A stretch of DNA of 39,052 nucleotides, from assembly GCF_014596085.1 (NCBI RefSeq), contig NZ_JACCJY010000046.1, positions 1 through 39,052 of the forward strand. Reading direction: 5' to 3'. Every line of letters starts with the position of its first letter. The first letter of the stretch is position 1. The notes beneath the pieces are model-generated. The model was not told the origin of the DNA and ran no database searches. It worked only from the letters and a program-made list of their open reading frames with translations. The position numbers were made by a program, and so were the translations under genes. This document shows positions 1-8,207 of the stretch, piece by piece. This stretch comes from Azospirillum tabaci. GTDB taxonomy: Bacteria > Pseudomonadota > Alphaproteobacteria > Azospirillales > Azospirillaceae.

Positions 1-31
1 AAGACGTGGGAGAGTAGGTCGCCGCCAGGTC
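1..31 (+). rRNA. rrf: 5S ribosomal RNA, 3' end only
   Basis: The first 31 bases match the 3' end of bacterial 5S rRNA: a GTGGGAGAGTAGGTC segment followed by a GCCGCCAGG closing strand, as seen in alphaproteobacterial 5S genes. The 5' three quarters lie outside the window. The initiator tRNA lies 100 bases downstream in the same direction, the usual order at the end of alphaproteobacterial rRNA operons (16S-Ile-Ala-23S-5S-fMet). The exact 3' end is uncertain by a few bases. Confidence 0.85.
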
Positions 32-130
32 ACCACGGCACACGCCACACCACACCGGAGTGGACGCAGCAGGCGTCAGTCACACTCGACAATCGTCGCC
101 ACACTGGCCGGTTCCCACCAGCAGGACATC

Positions 131-208
<78 letters not shown>

Positions 209-218
209 CTTCATTTGC

Positions 219-260
219 GCACAAGGCCGGTCCCGGAGATGGGGCCGGCCTTGTGCGTTT
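219..260 (+). terminator. Hairpin terminator of the rRNA/tRNA operon
   Basis: A 12-bp perfect inverted repeat (GCACAAGGCCGG at 219-230 with its complement at 245-256) encloses a 14-nt loop and is followed by a short T run (GTTTCGG). It begins 12 bases after the tRNA 3' end. The strong GC stem fits a factor-independent terminator of the rRNA operon, although the T tract is short. Confidence 0.75.
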
Positions 261-261
261 C

Positions 262-381
262 GGTGTACAGCGCAGGATGCCGATGATCTGCTCCTCGCTG
301 AACCGGCTGCGCCTCATGCGGCCGTCTCCACTTGATGGCGGACTCTATCCATTCCTGGAGGAACGTTCCGGACTCAGGTCA
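262..381 (-). mobile_element. Truncated IS3-family insertion sequence (left end plus start of orfA)
   Basis: On the minus strand an ATG at 317 opens a frame reading MRRSRFSEEQIIGILR, the characteristic N-terminus of IS3-family OrfA transposase (helix-turn-helix protein). The frame is lost after about 16 codons near 269, so the rest of orfA and all of orfB are missing. About 64 bases upstream of the ATG the minus strand reads TGACCTGAGTCCGG (from 381). This begins with the TG typical of IS3 termini and is a plausible terminal inverted repeat. The remnant abuts the terminator of the tRNA-fMet operon. No second end was found. It is a dead fragment that marks a past insertion and deletion next to the tRNA gene. 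The OrfA match is clear; the outer boundary is inferred. Confidence 0.7.
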
Positions 382-467
382 CCACGTAAGGCGGTTCCAT
401 GCCGACCACGGACAGAGGAATGGGCCTTGCGACGCGATCATGGCGGGAAGAGGCTTGACCGAACCCG

Positions 468-489
468 CCCGATTGCAGCCCGATTGCAG
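468..489. repeat. Perfect 11-bp tandem duplication
   Basis: The unit CCCGATTGCAG occurs twice head to tail (468-478 and 479-489), just beyond the stop codon of the hybrid histidine kinase. It lies in otherwise featureless DNA between the IS3 remnant and that gene. It is probably a replication-slippage duplication and no function is evident. Confidence 0.8.
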
Positions 490-498
490 AAGGTGCTC

Positions 499-3264
499 TT
501 ATCGCCCCCCTAGCCCTTCCGCGAGCAACGCCTCCAGTCTGGCGGGATCGATTGGCTTGTGCAGCATGCGAATGCCGGTCCGCCCGGCCTCGGCCAGCCG
601 TTCAGCCGAGGTGTCGCCGGTCACCAGAACCGTGACCGGCGTGCCGCGCCGGCGGGCTTCGCTGATGATGGACACGCCGGTCTCTCCAGCACCCAGGGAG
701 TGGTCGGCGATCAGGATGTCCGGCGGAGCCTCAAATTCCTTCAGCATGGTCCGTGCCTGCGCCAGCGTGCGGGCGGTGTGCACGGACACGCCCCAACTCC
801 TTAGGGTGACATCCAGAGCCTTCAGCACCATCGGTTCGTCGTCCACCACCAGAGCCGTCCGGCCCCGCAACGTCCCGCCGGGCGCCTCCTCTCCAGTGGC
901 CGGGACCTGCGTTTCCTCATCCGCCAGCGGAAGCGACAGGCTGAAGGTCGACCCTATACCGGGTTCGGAGCGGACCGTCACCCGGGTCGCCAGCAGGTCG
1001 GCGACCCGCTGCACGGTGGCGAGGCCGATGCCGAAGCCGCGCGCATGCTCACGGGTCGCGTTCCCGATCTGGTAGTAGGGATCGAAGATGCGCTCCACCT
1101 CCTCGGGGGCAATGCCCCGACCCGTGTCGGTCACGTCGATCGCCAGCCGGTCCCCCTCGACCCGCGTCCCCACCGTGACGCCGCCCAGTTCGGTGTATTT
1201 GACGGCGTTGGAGATCAGGTTGCGCAGCACCAGTTCGACCAGCAGCGGGTCGGACCGGACCGATCTGGCAGCCGGCGGCATGTGCAACCACAGCTTCGCC
1301 TCGCGCGCCGGTCCCTGGAATTCGCCGTAGAGACGCTTCAGCAACTCGTCGAGGTCGAAGACCCGCGCCTGCGCCGTGAGCAGGCCGGCGTCGAGCCGCG
1401 CCACCTCCAAAAGCCCGGACAACATGCCCGTCAGGCTGGTCATGCTGTCCGACAGCGGCTTCAAGAGTTCACGCGCCTTCGGGTCGAGCGGCTGCCGCCG
1501 CAGAAGCTCGAGGAACAGGTTGGCGGCCTGCACCGGCTGGCGCAGATCATGGCTGACCGAGGCGAGGAAATTCGACTTCTCCCGGCTCGCCGCCTCGGCC
1601 GTGTCACGTGCCTGCTGCAGCTGGGCTTCGGCGTGCTTGCGGTCGTGGATGTCGGTGGAGGTGCCGAACCAGCGGACGATCGCACCGCTGTGTGGGTCGC
1701 GGTAGGGCAGGCCGCGAACCAGGAACCAACGATACTCCCCCGTCTTCGAACGGAGACGATGCTCGGCAAGGAAGAGGCTGCCCGCCCGCTGTGCCTCTTG
1801 GAAGCGTTCAGCCGTCAGCGCCGCATCGTCCGGATGGATGAAGTCGGCGATGACGTCCGACACCGTGGTTGGCGCCGTCCGAGCGTCGTAAGCGACACCC
1901 GTATAGTCGGTCCATTGGCGGTTGAAGAACTCGACCCGTCCCTCGGCGTCGGTGATCCAGACGATCTGCGGCACGGCGTCCGCCATCAGACGGAACCGCG
2001 CCTCGCTTTCGCGCAGGGCCGCTTCGGTCTCCCGCCGGACGGTCAGATCGGCCGTGACCGCTAGGAAATGGCGTTCGTCCCCGTTGTTGCCGGGCACGAT
2101 CGTGATGCCGCTGTTCGCCCAGACGTGCGTCCCGTCGGGCCGCAGGTAGCGCTTGTCGAGCGCCACGGTCTCACCCGTCCGCAATGCCTGTTCAATGGCC
2201 ATGCGGCTCGCCGCGAGATCATCGGGGTGGGTGACGTCGACGACGAACAAGCCCACAAGCTCCTCCCGTGCACGCCCCAGAATTCGGCAGAGTTCGTCGT
2301 TCGCGCGGAGAAAGCGGCCATCCAGCGTGAGTTCCGACAGGCCGACCGCCGCGCGGGCGAAGAGGGCGGACAGCCGCGCCTCGCTGCGCCGCAGGGCCTC
2401 GTCGGTGTTTCGGCGGGACGTGATGTTGCTGGCGGTCCCAAACCACTCGCAGACTTCGCCGTCCGGATCCAGGATCGGCACCGCCCGCGAATGCGTCCAT
2501 CCCAGTGATCCGTCAGCCTGCCGGACCCGATGCTCCAGATCGAAGGCGCTCTTGGTCCGGATGGCTTCCCGTACGGTGTCGAGAAGCTGCGGCTGATCGT
2601 CCGGATGGATGTACTCCTCGAGCCACGCCTTGTTGCCGTCCGTCGTGTCGGTGAGGAAGCCGTGCCCGTCAAGCTGCCGCAGTTCGGTCCAGTCGATGTT
2701 CATGCGGTAGATGGCGTAGGAGGAGGCGCTCACCAAAGCGCGGAAGCGGCTCTCGCTGTCGCGCAAGGCGAGTTCGGTCCGCTTGCGGTTGGTCACCTCA
2801 TGCACCGTCACCAGGATGCCCGCGATGATCCCGGCATCGTTGCGGACCGGGCTGTAGGTGAGGTCGAACCAAGTTTCCTCCGGGACGCCGTTGCGCTCAA
2901 GGATCAGCTTCTGGTCGTCGAACCCGCGGGATTCACCATGGAGCACGGCCTCGTAGATCGGCCCGTTGAAGTCCCAAACCTCGGGCCAACACTCGCGGGT
3001 GGGTTGGCCGAGGGCGCGGGGATGTTTGCCGGCGGTGATTTCGGCGTAGCAATCGTTGTAGATCTGGATGAGGTCTGGTCCCCAGAGAACAATCATGCCG
3101 AGTGGGGAGGCGAGAATCAGGTCGACGACAACCCGCAAGGACAGCGGCCAGCTCGCCTTCGGTCCGAGGGGCGTCGCAGCCCAATCATGGGCCCGGATCA
3201 GCGCTCCCATGGTCCCGCCGCCGCTGGGCCAATCCGGCTCCAAACCGATGGCGTCAGGGTTCAT
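499..3264 (-). CDS. Four-PAS hybrid sensor histidine kinase with C-terminal receiver domain
   Basis: A 921-aa soluble sensor kinase; no membrane segment is visible, so it probably senses cytoplasmic signals. In order: an N-terminal PAS-like domain (about 20-160), three PAS/PAC domains (about 170-285, 290-412 and 418-545, each closing with the usual PAC sequence before a linker), a HisKA dimerisation helix with phospho-acceptor His572 in SVSHDLRQPVQ, an HATPase domain (N box around Asn686, DTGRGI at 713-718, GFGIGLA at 743-749), and a receiver domain (acidic pair at 808-809, Asp854 as acceptor, Lys903). The ATG at 3264 was preferred to a longer frame reaching 3459. The extra 65 residues of that frame are a low-complexity shadow of the antitoxin gene, and this ATG overlaps that gene's stop by 11 bases, which suggests translational coupling. 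No separate response regulator is adjacent. The His-Asp phosphorelay is established for the family; the input signal is unknown. Confidence 0.93.
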   Translation of the reverse strand: MNPDAIGLEPDWPSGGGTMGALIRAHDWAATPLGPKASWPLSLRVVVDLILASPLGMIVLWGPDLIQIYNDCYAEITAGKHPRALGQPTRECWPEVWDFNGPIYEAVLHGESRGFDDQKLILERNGVPEETWFDLTYSPVRNDAGIIAGILVTVHEVTNRKRTELALRDSESRFRALVSASSYAIYRMNIDWTELRQLDGHGFLTDTTDGNKAWLEEYIHPDDQPQLLDTVREAIRTKSAFDLEHRVRQADGSLGWTHSRAVPILDPDGEVCEWFGTASNITSRRNTDEALRRSEARLSALFARAAVGLSELTLDGRFLRANDELCRILGRAREELVGLFVVDVTHPDDLAASRMAIEQALRTGETVALDKRYLRPDGTHVWANSGITIVPGNNGDERHFLAVTADLTVRRETEAALRESEARFRLMADAVPQIVWITDAEGRVEFFNRQWTDYTGVAYDARTAPTTVSDVIADFIHPDDAALTAERFQEAQRAGSLFLAEHRLRSKTGEYRWFLVRGLPYRDPHSGAIVRWFGTSTDIHDRKHAEAQLQQARDTAEAASREKSNFLASVSHDLRQPVQAANLFLELLRRQPLDPKARELLKPLSDSMTSLTGMLSGLLEVARLDAGLLTAQARVFDLDELLKRLYGEFQGPAREAKLWLHMPPAARSVRSDPLLVELVLRNLISNAVKYTELGGVTVGTRVEGDRLAIDVTDTGRGIAPEEVERIFDPYYQIGNATREHARGFGIGLATVQRVADLLATRVTVRSEPGIGSTFSLSLPLADEETQVPATGEEAPGGTLRGRTALVVDDEPMVLKALDVTLRSWGVSVHTARTLAQARTMLKEFEAPPDILIADHSLGAGETGVSIISEARRRGTPVTVLVTGDTSAERLAEAGRTGIRMLHKPIDPARLEALLAEGLGGR

Positions 3265-3451
3265 GGCCACCGCTTGGGGCAGGAGGCTGGGCAAGCGACG
3301 ACGGCGGCAGCGCAACACGCTCCTGAAGCAGACGCAACCCGTCGCGCACCACCTCGCTGGCCGTCTGGTAGCGGCCGGACGCCACCAGGGTCTGGACGAA
3401 GCGGTCGAGCTCCGGGGTGAGAGAAATGCTCTGGCTGATGCGCCTGGACAT
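3254..3451 (-). CDS. ParD-like ribbon-helix-helix antitoxin, orphan
   Basis: A 65-aa protein that reads as the ParD/CC2985 antitoxin family: an N-terminal strand (ISQSISLTPELD), then VASGRYQTASEVVRDGLRLLQE, the diagnostic region of the ribbon-helix-helix fold, and a short Pro-rich tail. ParD proteins dimerise, bind their operator and neutralise a ParE toxin with the C-terminal tail. No ParE-like frame follows. The next gene starts 11 bases inside this one and is a sensor kinase. The tail after the RHH domain is shorter and more Pro-rich than expected for ParE binding. The start at 3451 matches family length. An in-frame ATG at 3529 has a better ribosome site (GGAGGT, 3 bases away) and would add 26 residues. 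It may be a stranded antitoxin or a small DNA-binding regulator of the kinase operon. Confidence 0.75.
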   Translation of the reverse strand: MSRRISQSISLTPELDRFVQTLVASGRYQTASEVVRDGLRLLQERVALPPSSLAQPPAPSGGHEP

Positions 3452-4276
3452 GGGACCATCGCAACGGAAGGGGAGCGGTGCCACAGAGTACGACACCGTA
3501 ATAGAACCCGGAAGTCGCCCGAAGGGCATGGTACCTCCGGTCATAGTTTTCGAACGGCAAGGGGCGCGGCGGCAATGCAGAAGACAACGCACCGGGCTCG
3601 CCTGGGCGGCAGGCTGGGCTGGATCGGGCTTGGGTCAAAGGCATTGGACCGTGAGCATGGAGCGGCAATGAAACAGATCCATGCGCCGGATACTGATCTT
3701 TGATTGAAAATTCGACCGCGCACTCAGCTGCGAAGCGGCATGAATGGCACCGCCACCTTGTCGGTTATTTGGTTGCTGCGGAATGGTCCATCTGTCGGGC
3801 CGCCATGGGCGCGGCAACGCTGGACATGCGGGTTCTGGCTGAAGGCACCGCCCAAGGAACCAAGTCGGCCTGCGGCGGCGCAAAATAACGTGCCACCAGG
3901 GTGGCGAGACGTGCCCCGCCTGCTGTTGATGCCGGGAGAGGGGCAGAGATTTCCACGTGGAGGCGGTCGCTCGTGAGAAGAAGGGGCAGCCTCCGCCCGA
4001 TGTTGTGGTGAGCGAGTTCCGGTTCGCCGGTTGGACGACCGGGCTGCAAGCCATTGCCGCGGTCTGTCGGTCGGCGGTTCCGGTCACCGGCACCCTACCG
4101 CTGCACGTTCCCTTTTCCCGGAGGATCTGAAACTGCCCCAGGCCGAAGCCACCACCACTCCCAGCAGCCGGGGGCGATATCGAAAGCGGCATCGAGCGCA
4201 GCCTGCGGGCCGACCGCAATCCCAGTCCTGGATTAGGAACGAGGCAAAGACGAGTCACTTAAGCAAGGTAGACGCC
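3452..4276. other. 825-bp intergenic region, no convincing gene
   Basis: This stretch lies between the divergently oriented antitoxin gene (minus) and the DUF1003 gene (plus) and must hold both promoters. Several open frames of 60-207 codons exist on both strands, but none has recognisable motifs, a good ribosome site or protein-like composition. I looked for insertion-sequence ends and transposase motifs and found none. A GGAAC at about 4238-4242, roughly 35 bases upstream of the DUF1003 start, resembles the -35 of an ECF/EcfG promoter, but no matching CGTT -10 follows at 16-17 bases. Confidence 0.4.
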
Positions 4277-4870
4277 ATGAACGCACAACCGTCCCAGCAT
4301 GGCAGAGATCGCGCGGAGACGTCCGCAAGCCCACCAACCTACCCGCCACCATCCCCCGGCTTGAGCTCCGTGCTCGAACGGAACATCCATGTGCTGCACC
4401 AGCGCAGGGAACGGGAGGAGATCGAGGCGACCGCGGAGGAGCGGATTGCCGACGCGATCACCCGCTTCACCGGCAGCATGACGTTCGTGTATTTGCATTT
4501 GGCCTTCTTCGGTTTCTGGATCATCGCCAACCTGGGGTGGATGCCCGGCGTTCCGCCCTGGGATCCCTCCTTCGTCGTCCTGGCGATGATCGCGTCCGTG
4601 GAGGCCATCTTTCTGTCCACCTTCGTGCTCATCAGCCAAAATCGGATGTCCGAGGTCGCCAGCAAGCGGGCCGATCTTGATCTGCAAATCAGCCTGTTGG
4701 CGGAGCACGAAATCACCAAGCTGACGGCCCTGGTGTCGTCCATCGCCGATCACATGGGGGTGAAGACGGACGTTGACTCCGATCTGGACGTCATCAAGCA
4801 GGATGTCGCCCCCGAAGCGGTGCTCGACCAGATCGAGGCCAAGAAGTCTTCGAAGAAGCCTGCGGACTGA
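4277..4870 (+). CDS. DUF1003 family inner-membrane protein
   Basis: A 197-aa protein with the DUF1003 layout: a hydrophilic, Pro-rich N-terminus (1-30), an amphipathic segment, two closely spaced membrane helices (about 69-89 and 99-121) joined by a short loop with the WDPSF motif typical of the family, then SQNRM and RADLDLQISLLAEHEI, a conserved cytoplasmic coiled-coil-like segment (about 121-160), and an acidic/Lys-rich tail. Function is not established for the family. The ATG at 4277 was chosen because AAGG lies 9-10 bases upstream and homologous sequence begins shortly after; the frame stays open to 4031 without conservation. It stands alone, and the next gene converges on it with 27 bases between the stop codons. 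Confidence 0.88.
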   Translation: MNAQPSQHGRDRAETSASPPTYPPPSPGLSSVLERNIHVLHQRREREEIEATAEERIADAITRFTGSMTFVYLHLAFFGFWIIANLGWMPGVPPWDPSFVVLAMIASVEAIFLSTFVLISQNRMSEVASKRADLDLQISLLAEHEITKLTALVSSIADHMGVKTDVDSDLDVIKQDVAPEAVLDQIEAKKSSKKPAD

Positions 4871-4897
4871 GAGCCGTGACGGTGTGTTCGCGCCGCC

Positions 4898-5995
4898 TTA
4901 TTGGAAGGGCAGGGCCGCTCGGGTGCCGCGGGCGGCCCTTCGCATCGCGCTCTTCAATTCCTGTTCCAACGTTTCCGCGCGATGCGCGGCGGTGTGGTGT
5001 TTCAGGATTCGCCGCCGGGCCCTTGCGCCCATCGCTTGGCGGGCGTTTTCGTCCAACTGGTGAAGGGCGTGCAGAACGTCGCCGGAGGTGTGGGCGAGGA
5101 TGATCTCGCGGTTCGGCTCCAGCAGCGCGTCGAGGCCGTCCCAAAGGTCGGAGATGATCGGAGTGGCGCAGGCGGCGGCTTCGAACAGCCGGACGCTGGG
5201 GCTGTGGCCGGCGCGGATCATGTCCTCGCGCGTCACGTTCAAGGTGAAGCGGCTGGCCGCGTAGAAGGCGGCGTGCTCGGCTGGAGGAACATGATGCAGA
5301 CGCTCGACATTTCCGGGCCAGGCGATGCCGTCGGGGTACTGCGGACCGGCGACGACGAAGCGCAGCGACGGCGCGCACCGGGCCGGCTCCAGCAGCAGCC
5401 GCTCCAACGTCGGTTGCCGGTCGGGGCTGTAGGTGCCGAGATAGCTCAGATCCCAACGCTTGGGCGAAGGCAGCGGCGCGTAGGCGTCGGCATCCACGGA
5501 GCAATGGAGCGCGCGCGCCGCCGGAGAGCCGTAGCGGGACTCCAGCCGCTCCAGCGTCGGGCCGCCGGTGAAGGAGAAATACACGTCATAGCCGGGAATG
5601 AGGGAAGGGGAGAGAAATTCCTCGTCGCCGCGCTCAAGCTTCGCCAGGGTCACCGGCGTGTCGATGTCGTAGAAGGCGACAACCCCGCTTGCGGTTTCCT
5701 GTACCCAACGGCCGACGGTGACACCATCGGGCACGTAGGAACCGACGAGCACCGCGTCGGCCTCCTCGACCATTCCGGCCCACCGCCGCAGGCCAGCGAG
5801 ATCCTCGTAGAAGGCCAGCCGGCAGTAGCCGGGATCGGCGAGATCGCGATTCTGCGCGTACCAGGGAACGTCGCGCTCCAGGAACAGGATGTCGTGGCCG
5901 CGCGCGGCGAAAGCCTTGAGAAGGGCGCGGAAGGTGGTGGCATGGCCGTTGCCCCAGGAAGAGGATAGGCTCAGCCCCAGGACGACGAGCTTCAC
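4898..5995 (-). CDS. CgeB-like glycosyltransferase (third of three tandem copies)
   Basis: A 365-aa cytoplasmic GT-B fold glycosyltransferase. The N-terminal Rossmann half begins KLVVLGLSLSSSWGNGHA, the open pattern shared by all three neighbours (small residues, then W..G.A). The C-terminal half has SPSVRLFEAAACATPIISD (about 290-308), the nucleotide-sugar binding region of the group-1-type family (Glyco_trans_1_2 / CgeB), followed by LEPNREIILAHTSGDV. The GTG start at 5995 overlaps the previous stop as GTGA. A longer frame reaching 6751 only shadows the upstream gene. It is the last gene of a six-gene leftward operon. Donor and acceptor cannot be read from sequence. CgeB itself is a Bacillus spore-coat glycosylation protein; only the family name carries over. 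Confidence 0.88.
   Translation of the reverse strand: MKLVVLGLSLSSSWGNGHATTFRALLKAFAARGHDILFLERDVPWYAQNRDLADPGYCRLAFYEDLAGLRRWAGMVEEADAVLVGSYVPDGVTVGRWVQETASGVVAFYDIDTPVTLAKLERGDEEFLSPSLIPGYDVYFSFTGGPTLERLESRYGSPAARALHCSVDADAYAPLPSPKRWDLSYLGTYSPDRQPTLERLLLEPARCAPSLRFVVAGPQYPDGIAWPGNVERLHHVPPAEHAAFYAASRFTLNVTREDMIRAGHSPSVRLFEAAACATPIISDLWDGLDALLEPNREIILAHTSGDVLHALHQLDENARQAMGARARRRILKHHTAAHRAETLEQELKSAMRRAARGTRAALPFQ
4911..4939. terminator. Possible stem-loop at the convergent gene junction
   Basis: AGGGCCGC (4911-4918) and GCGGCCCT (4932-4939) form a perfect 8-bp GC-rich stem with a 13-nt loop, followed by TTCG on the plus strand. It lies about 40 bases after the DUF1003 stop but inside the last codons of the opposing glycosyltransferase gene. 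It could end transcription of the DUF1003 gene. The weak T tract and high background GC keep confidence low. Confidence 0.3.
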
Positions 5996-7086
5996 GCCGC
6001 GCTCCTTTCCCGCCGGGCCGCCAGGGCGTCGCGCAGCAACACGTCCACCTCCACGCCGCGGCGGGCGTAGGTGTGTTCCGCAAGGGTGCGCCGCCGTGCG
6101 GCATCGCCGATGGCGCGGGCGCGGGCCGGGGTGAGGGCGCGCAGATGATCGGTCACGTCCTGGCCGTCGCGGGCGACGAGGATCTCCTCGTCCGGGTTGA
6201 GGAACAGTTCGACCCCCTCCCAGGCGTCCGTGATCAGGCAGGCCGCCGCTCCCGCAGCCTCGAACACCCGCGTGGCGGGCGAAAAGCCGACCTCGGCCAT
6301 GCTGTCGCGGGCGATGTTCAGAACCGCCAGCGCCGAACTGTTGAAGGCGTTGTGGTCGGCGGTGCCGACGTGGCCGATGTGGGTGACGTTGGCCGGCAGC
6401 CCCTTCGTCTCCCAACCGCTGCCGCCGATGATGCAGCGCCCCTGCGGGTTGCGCGCGGCGGGCTCCAGGAAGAAGCGCTCCACACGCTCCTCGCGGTCGG
6501 GCAGTCGGTTGCCGAGAAAGTTGAGATCGGCGGCGAAGCGCGGTTGGGGCGGTGCCGGGTGGTGCGTCGCCGGGTCCAGCGCGTTGTAGATGGGGCGGCA
6601 CAGGCGGGCGCCCATCGCCTCGTAGGCCGCGACCACCGGCGGGCCGCCGCCATAGGTCAGCACGGCGTCGATCCGCGGCAGCCGGCGGCGCAGGGGATGA
6701 TCCGGCGTCCGCCGAAGCTCGGCCAGAGTGGCAGGGGCGTCGACGTCCCAATAGACACGCAGGGCGTGGGGACCGGCGGCATCCATCACGCCGTCGAGCA
6801 ACTCGTCGTCGAAGACGCCGACACCGTTCGCCTTCACCACCACGTCGGCCTCGGCGGCGCGGGCGATCACGGTGCGGCAGGCTTCGGCGGTGGCCTCATA
6901 CACCACGACGCTGGCCCAGTCAGGCGGCTCGATATCACGGTGTTTCTGACGGTCGAACGCGTCCGGTTCGTAGAAGGTGACGTCCCAACCCCGCTTGGCG
7001 AGTTCGCTCAGCATGCCGCGATAGTAGGTGGCGGCACCGTTCCAGTAGGAAGAAAGCAGGCTCGAACCGTAGAAGGCCATCTTCAT
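5992..7086 (-). CDS. CgeB-like glycosyltransferase (second of three tandem copies)
   Basis: A 364-aa GT-B glycosyltransferase. The N-terminus is MKMAFYGSSLLSSYWNGAA, the same signature as the neighbours. YWDVDAPATLAEL (about 128-140) corresponds to YDIDTPVTLAKL in the downstream copy, and FSPATRVFEAAGAAACLITD followed by LNPDEEILVARDGQDV marks the C-terminal donor site. The collinear motifs show that it and the 4898-5995 gene are close paralogues. The ATG at 7086 overlaps the upstream stop (ATGA), and its own stop overlaps the next start (GTGA), indicating translational coupling. Donor and acceptor sugars are unknown. Confidence 0.88.
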   Translation of the reverse strand: MKMAFYGSSLLSSYWNGAATYYRGMLSELAKRGWDVTFYEPDAFDRQKHRDIEPPDWASVVVYEATAEACRTVIARAAEADVVVKANGVGVFDDELLDGVMDAAGPHALRVYWDVDAPATLAELRRTPDHPLRRRLPRIDAVLTYGGGPPVVAAYEAMGARLCRPIYNALDPATHHPAPPQPRFAADLNFLGNRLPDREERVERFFLEPAARNPQGRCIIGGSGWETKGLPANVTHIGHVGTADHNAFNSSALAVLNIARDSMAEVGFSPATRVFEAAGAAACLITDAWEGVELFLNPDEEILVARDGQDVTDHLRALTPARARAIGDAARRRTLAEHTYARRGVEVDVLLRDALAARRERSAA

Positions 7087-8207
7087 CGGATAGGCTCCAG
7101 CATCGAAGAGGGGGCGGGCGTGCCAGCCAGAGCGGCGGCGATGGCGAGCAGTTCACTGGCGCGGTGGGCGCAGGTGTGGCGGGCGCGGATCGTTTCCAGA
7201 CCGTTGCGCACCAACGCCGCACGGAGGTCGGCGTCGCCGTCCACGGCGCGCAGGTGGGCGGACATATGGGCACCGTCGCGAGCGACCAGAAAATCCGTTC
7301 CTGGTCGGAACAGACCTTCGCAATCGCTCCACGGCGCGCTGACCAGAGGGATGCCGCAGGCCAACGCCTCGAAGACGCGAATGGTTGGGATGCCTGGCAG
7401 GGATTCGACGTAGAAGCGGCGCGGCACATGGACGGTGACCCGATGGCGGGCGAAGGTCGCGGGTGCGCGGACGTTGGGCAGCCAACCTTTGTAGGCGATG
7501 CCGTGCCGCCTCAGCGTCACCAGGGCTTCGGCGGGGTAGCGCACGCCATAGACGTCCAGAGCCAGACCCGCGGCGCGGGCGGGAGCGAACAGGAAGCGCT
7601 CCAGTTCCTTCGTCCGCTCGCCATCACCCCAATTGCCGATCCAAACCGCTCCGCTGCGCCGCTCCTCCCCGGATGGCGGGTGGAACAGCCGGACGTCGGC
7701 GGCTTCGTGCCAGACGAAGGCCCGATCCTCCCAGCCCCAGCGCCGGTATACGGCGGCCAGAGTTTCGCCGAAGGCCAGGACGCCGTCGTAGCCGGAGAGA
7801 TCAAAGGCGGAGATGGCCGCTGGATCGCTGACCGTGCGGTGGTGCGTGTCGTGGAACAGCAGGGAAAAGCGTCCGCCCTGCCGCCGTGCTCGGCCGACCG
7901 CCGCGACCAGCGCCGGGTCGTTCCATTCATGGACGATGACCAGATCGGCCCCGTCGCACAGCGCCGCCGCGTCGGCATCGGCCGCGAAGGTCAGCGAGGT
8001 CAGCTCCGGATAGGCGCTCCGGTAGGCCGCCAACCCCGCTTCGCCATGATCGGCCAGCAGGTTCCGCAGGCTCCACGCGCCCTCCGGCTCGAAGGCGCGG
8101 ACCTCATGGCCGAGAATGATCAGTTCCCGCAGGACTCCACGCAGGAAATGGGCGTTGCCGTGGTTCCAGCAGGACGCCAGCGAATGAGTGAAATAGACGA
8201 TCTTCAC
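7083..8207 (-). CDS. CgeB-like glycosyltransferase (first of three tandem copies)
   Basis: A 374-aa GT-B glycosyltransferase beginning KIVYFTHSLASCWNHGNAHF, which matches the W.HGNA pattern of its two downstream paralogues. The middle holds LLFHDTHHRTVSDP. The donor-binding half has IPTIRVFEALACGIPLVSAPW and FRPGTDFLVARDGAHM, equivalent to the other two copies. This copy is the most divergent of the three, with YDIDTP replaced by FHDTHH. The GTG start at 8207 forms a GTGA overlap with the upstream gene; the open frame further upstream only shadows that gene. It is the fourth gene of the leftward operon. Function beyond glycosyl transfer is unknown. Confidence 0.87.
   Translation of the reverse strand: MKIVYFTHSLASCWNHGNAHFLRGVLRELIILGHEVRAFEPEGAWSLRNLLADHGEAGLAAYRSAYPELTSLTFAADADAAALCDGADLVIVHEWNDPALVAAVGRARRQGGRFSLLFHDTHHRTVSDPAAISAFDLSGYDGVLAFGETLAAVYRRWGWEDRAFVWHEAADVRLFHPPSGEERRSGAVWIGNWGDGERTKELERFLFAPARAAGLALDVYGVRYPAEALVTLRRHGIAYKGWLPNVRAPATFARHRVTVHVPRRFYVESLPGIPTIRVFEALACGIPLVSAPWSDCEGLFRPGTDFLVARDGAHMSAHLRAVDGDADLRAALVRNGLETIRARHTCAHRASELLAIAAALAGTPAPSSMLEPIR

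Noticed and set aside
3635..4258. 207-codon minus-strand frame in the gap before the DUF1003 gene.
   Set aside because: No ribosome site, no motif and unusual composition; not distinguishable from chance in GC-rich DNA.
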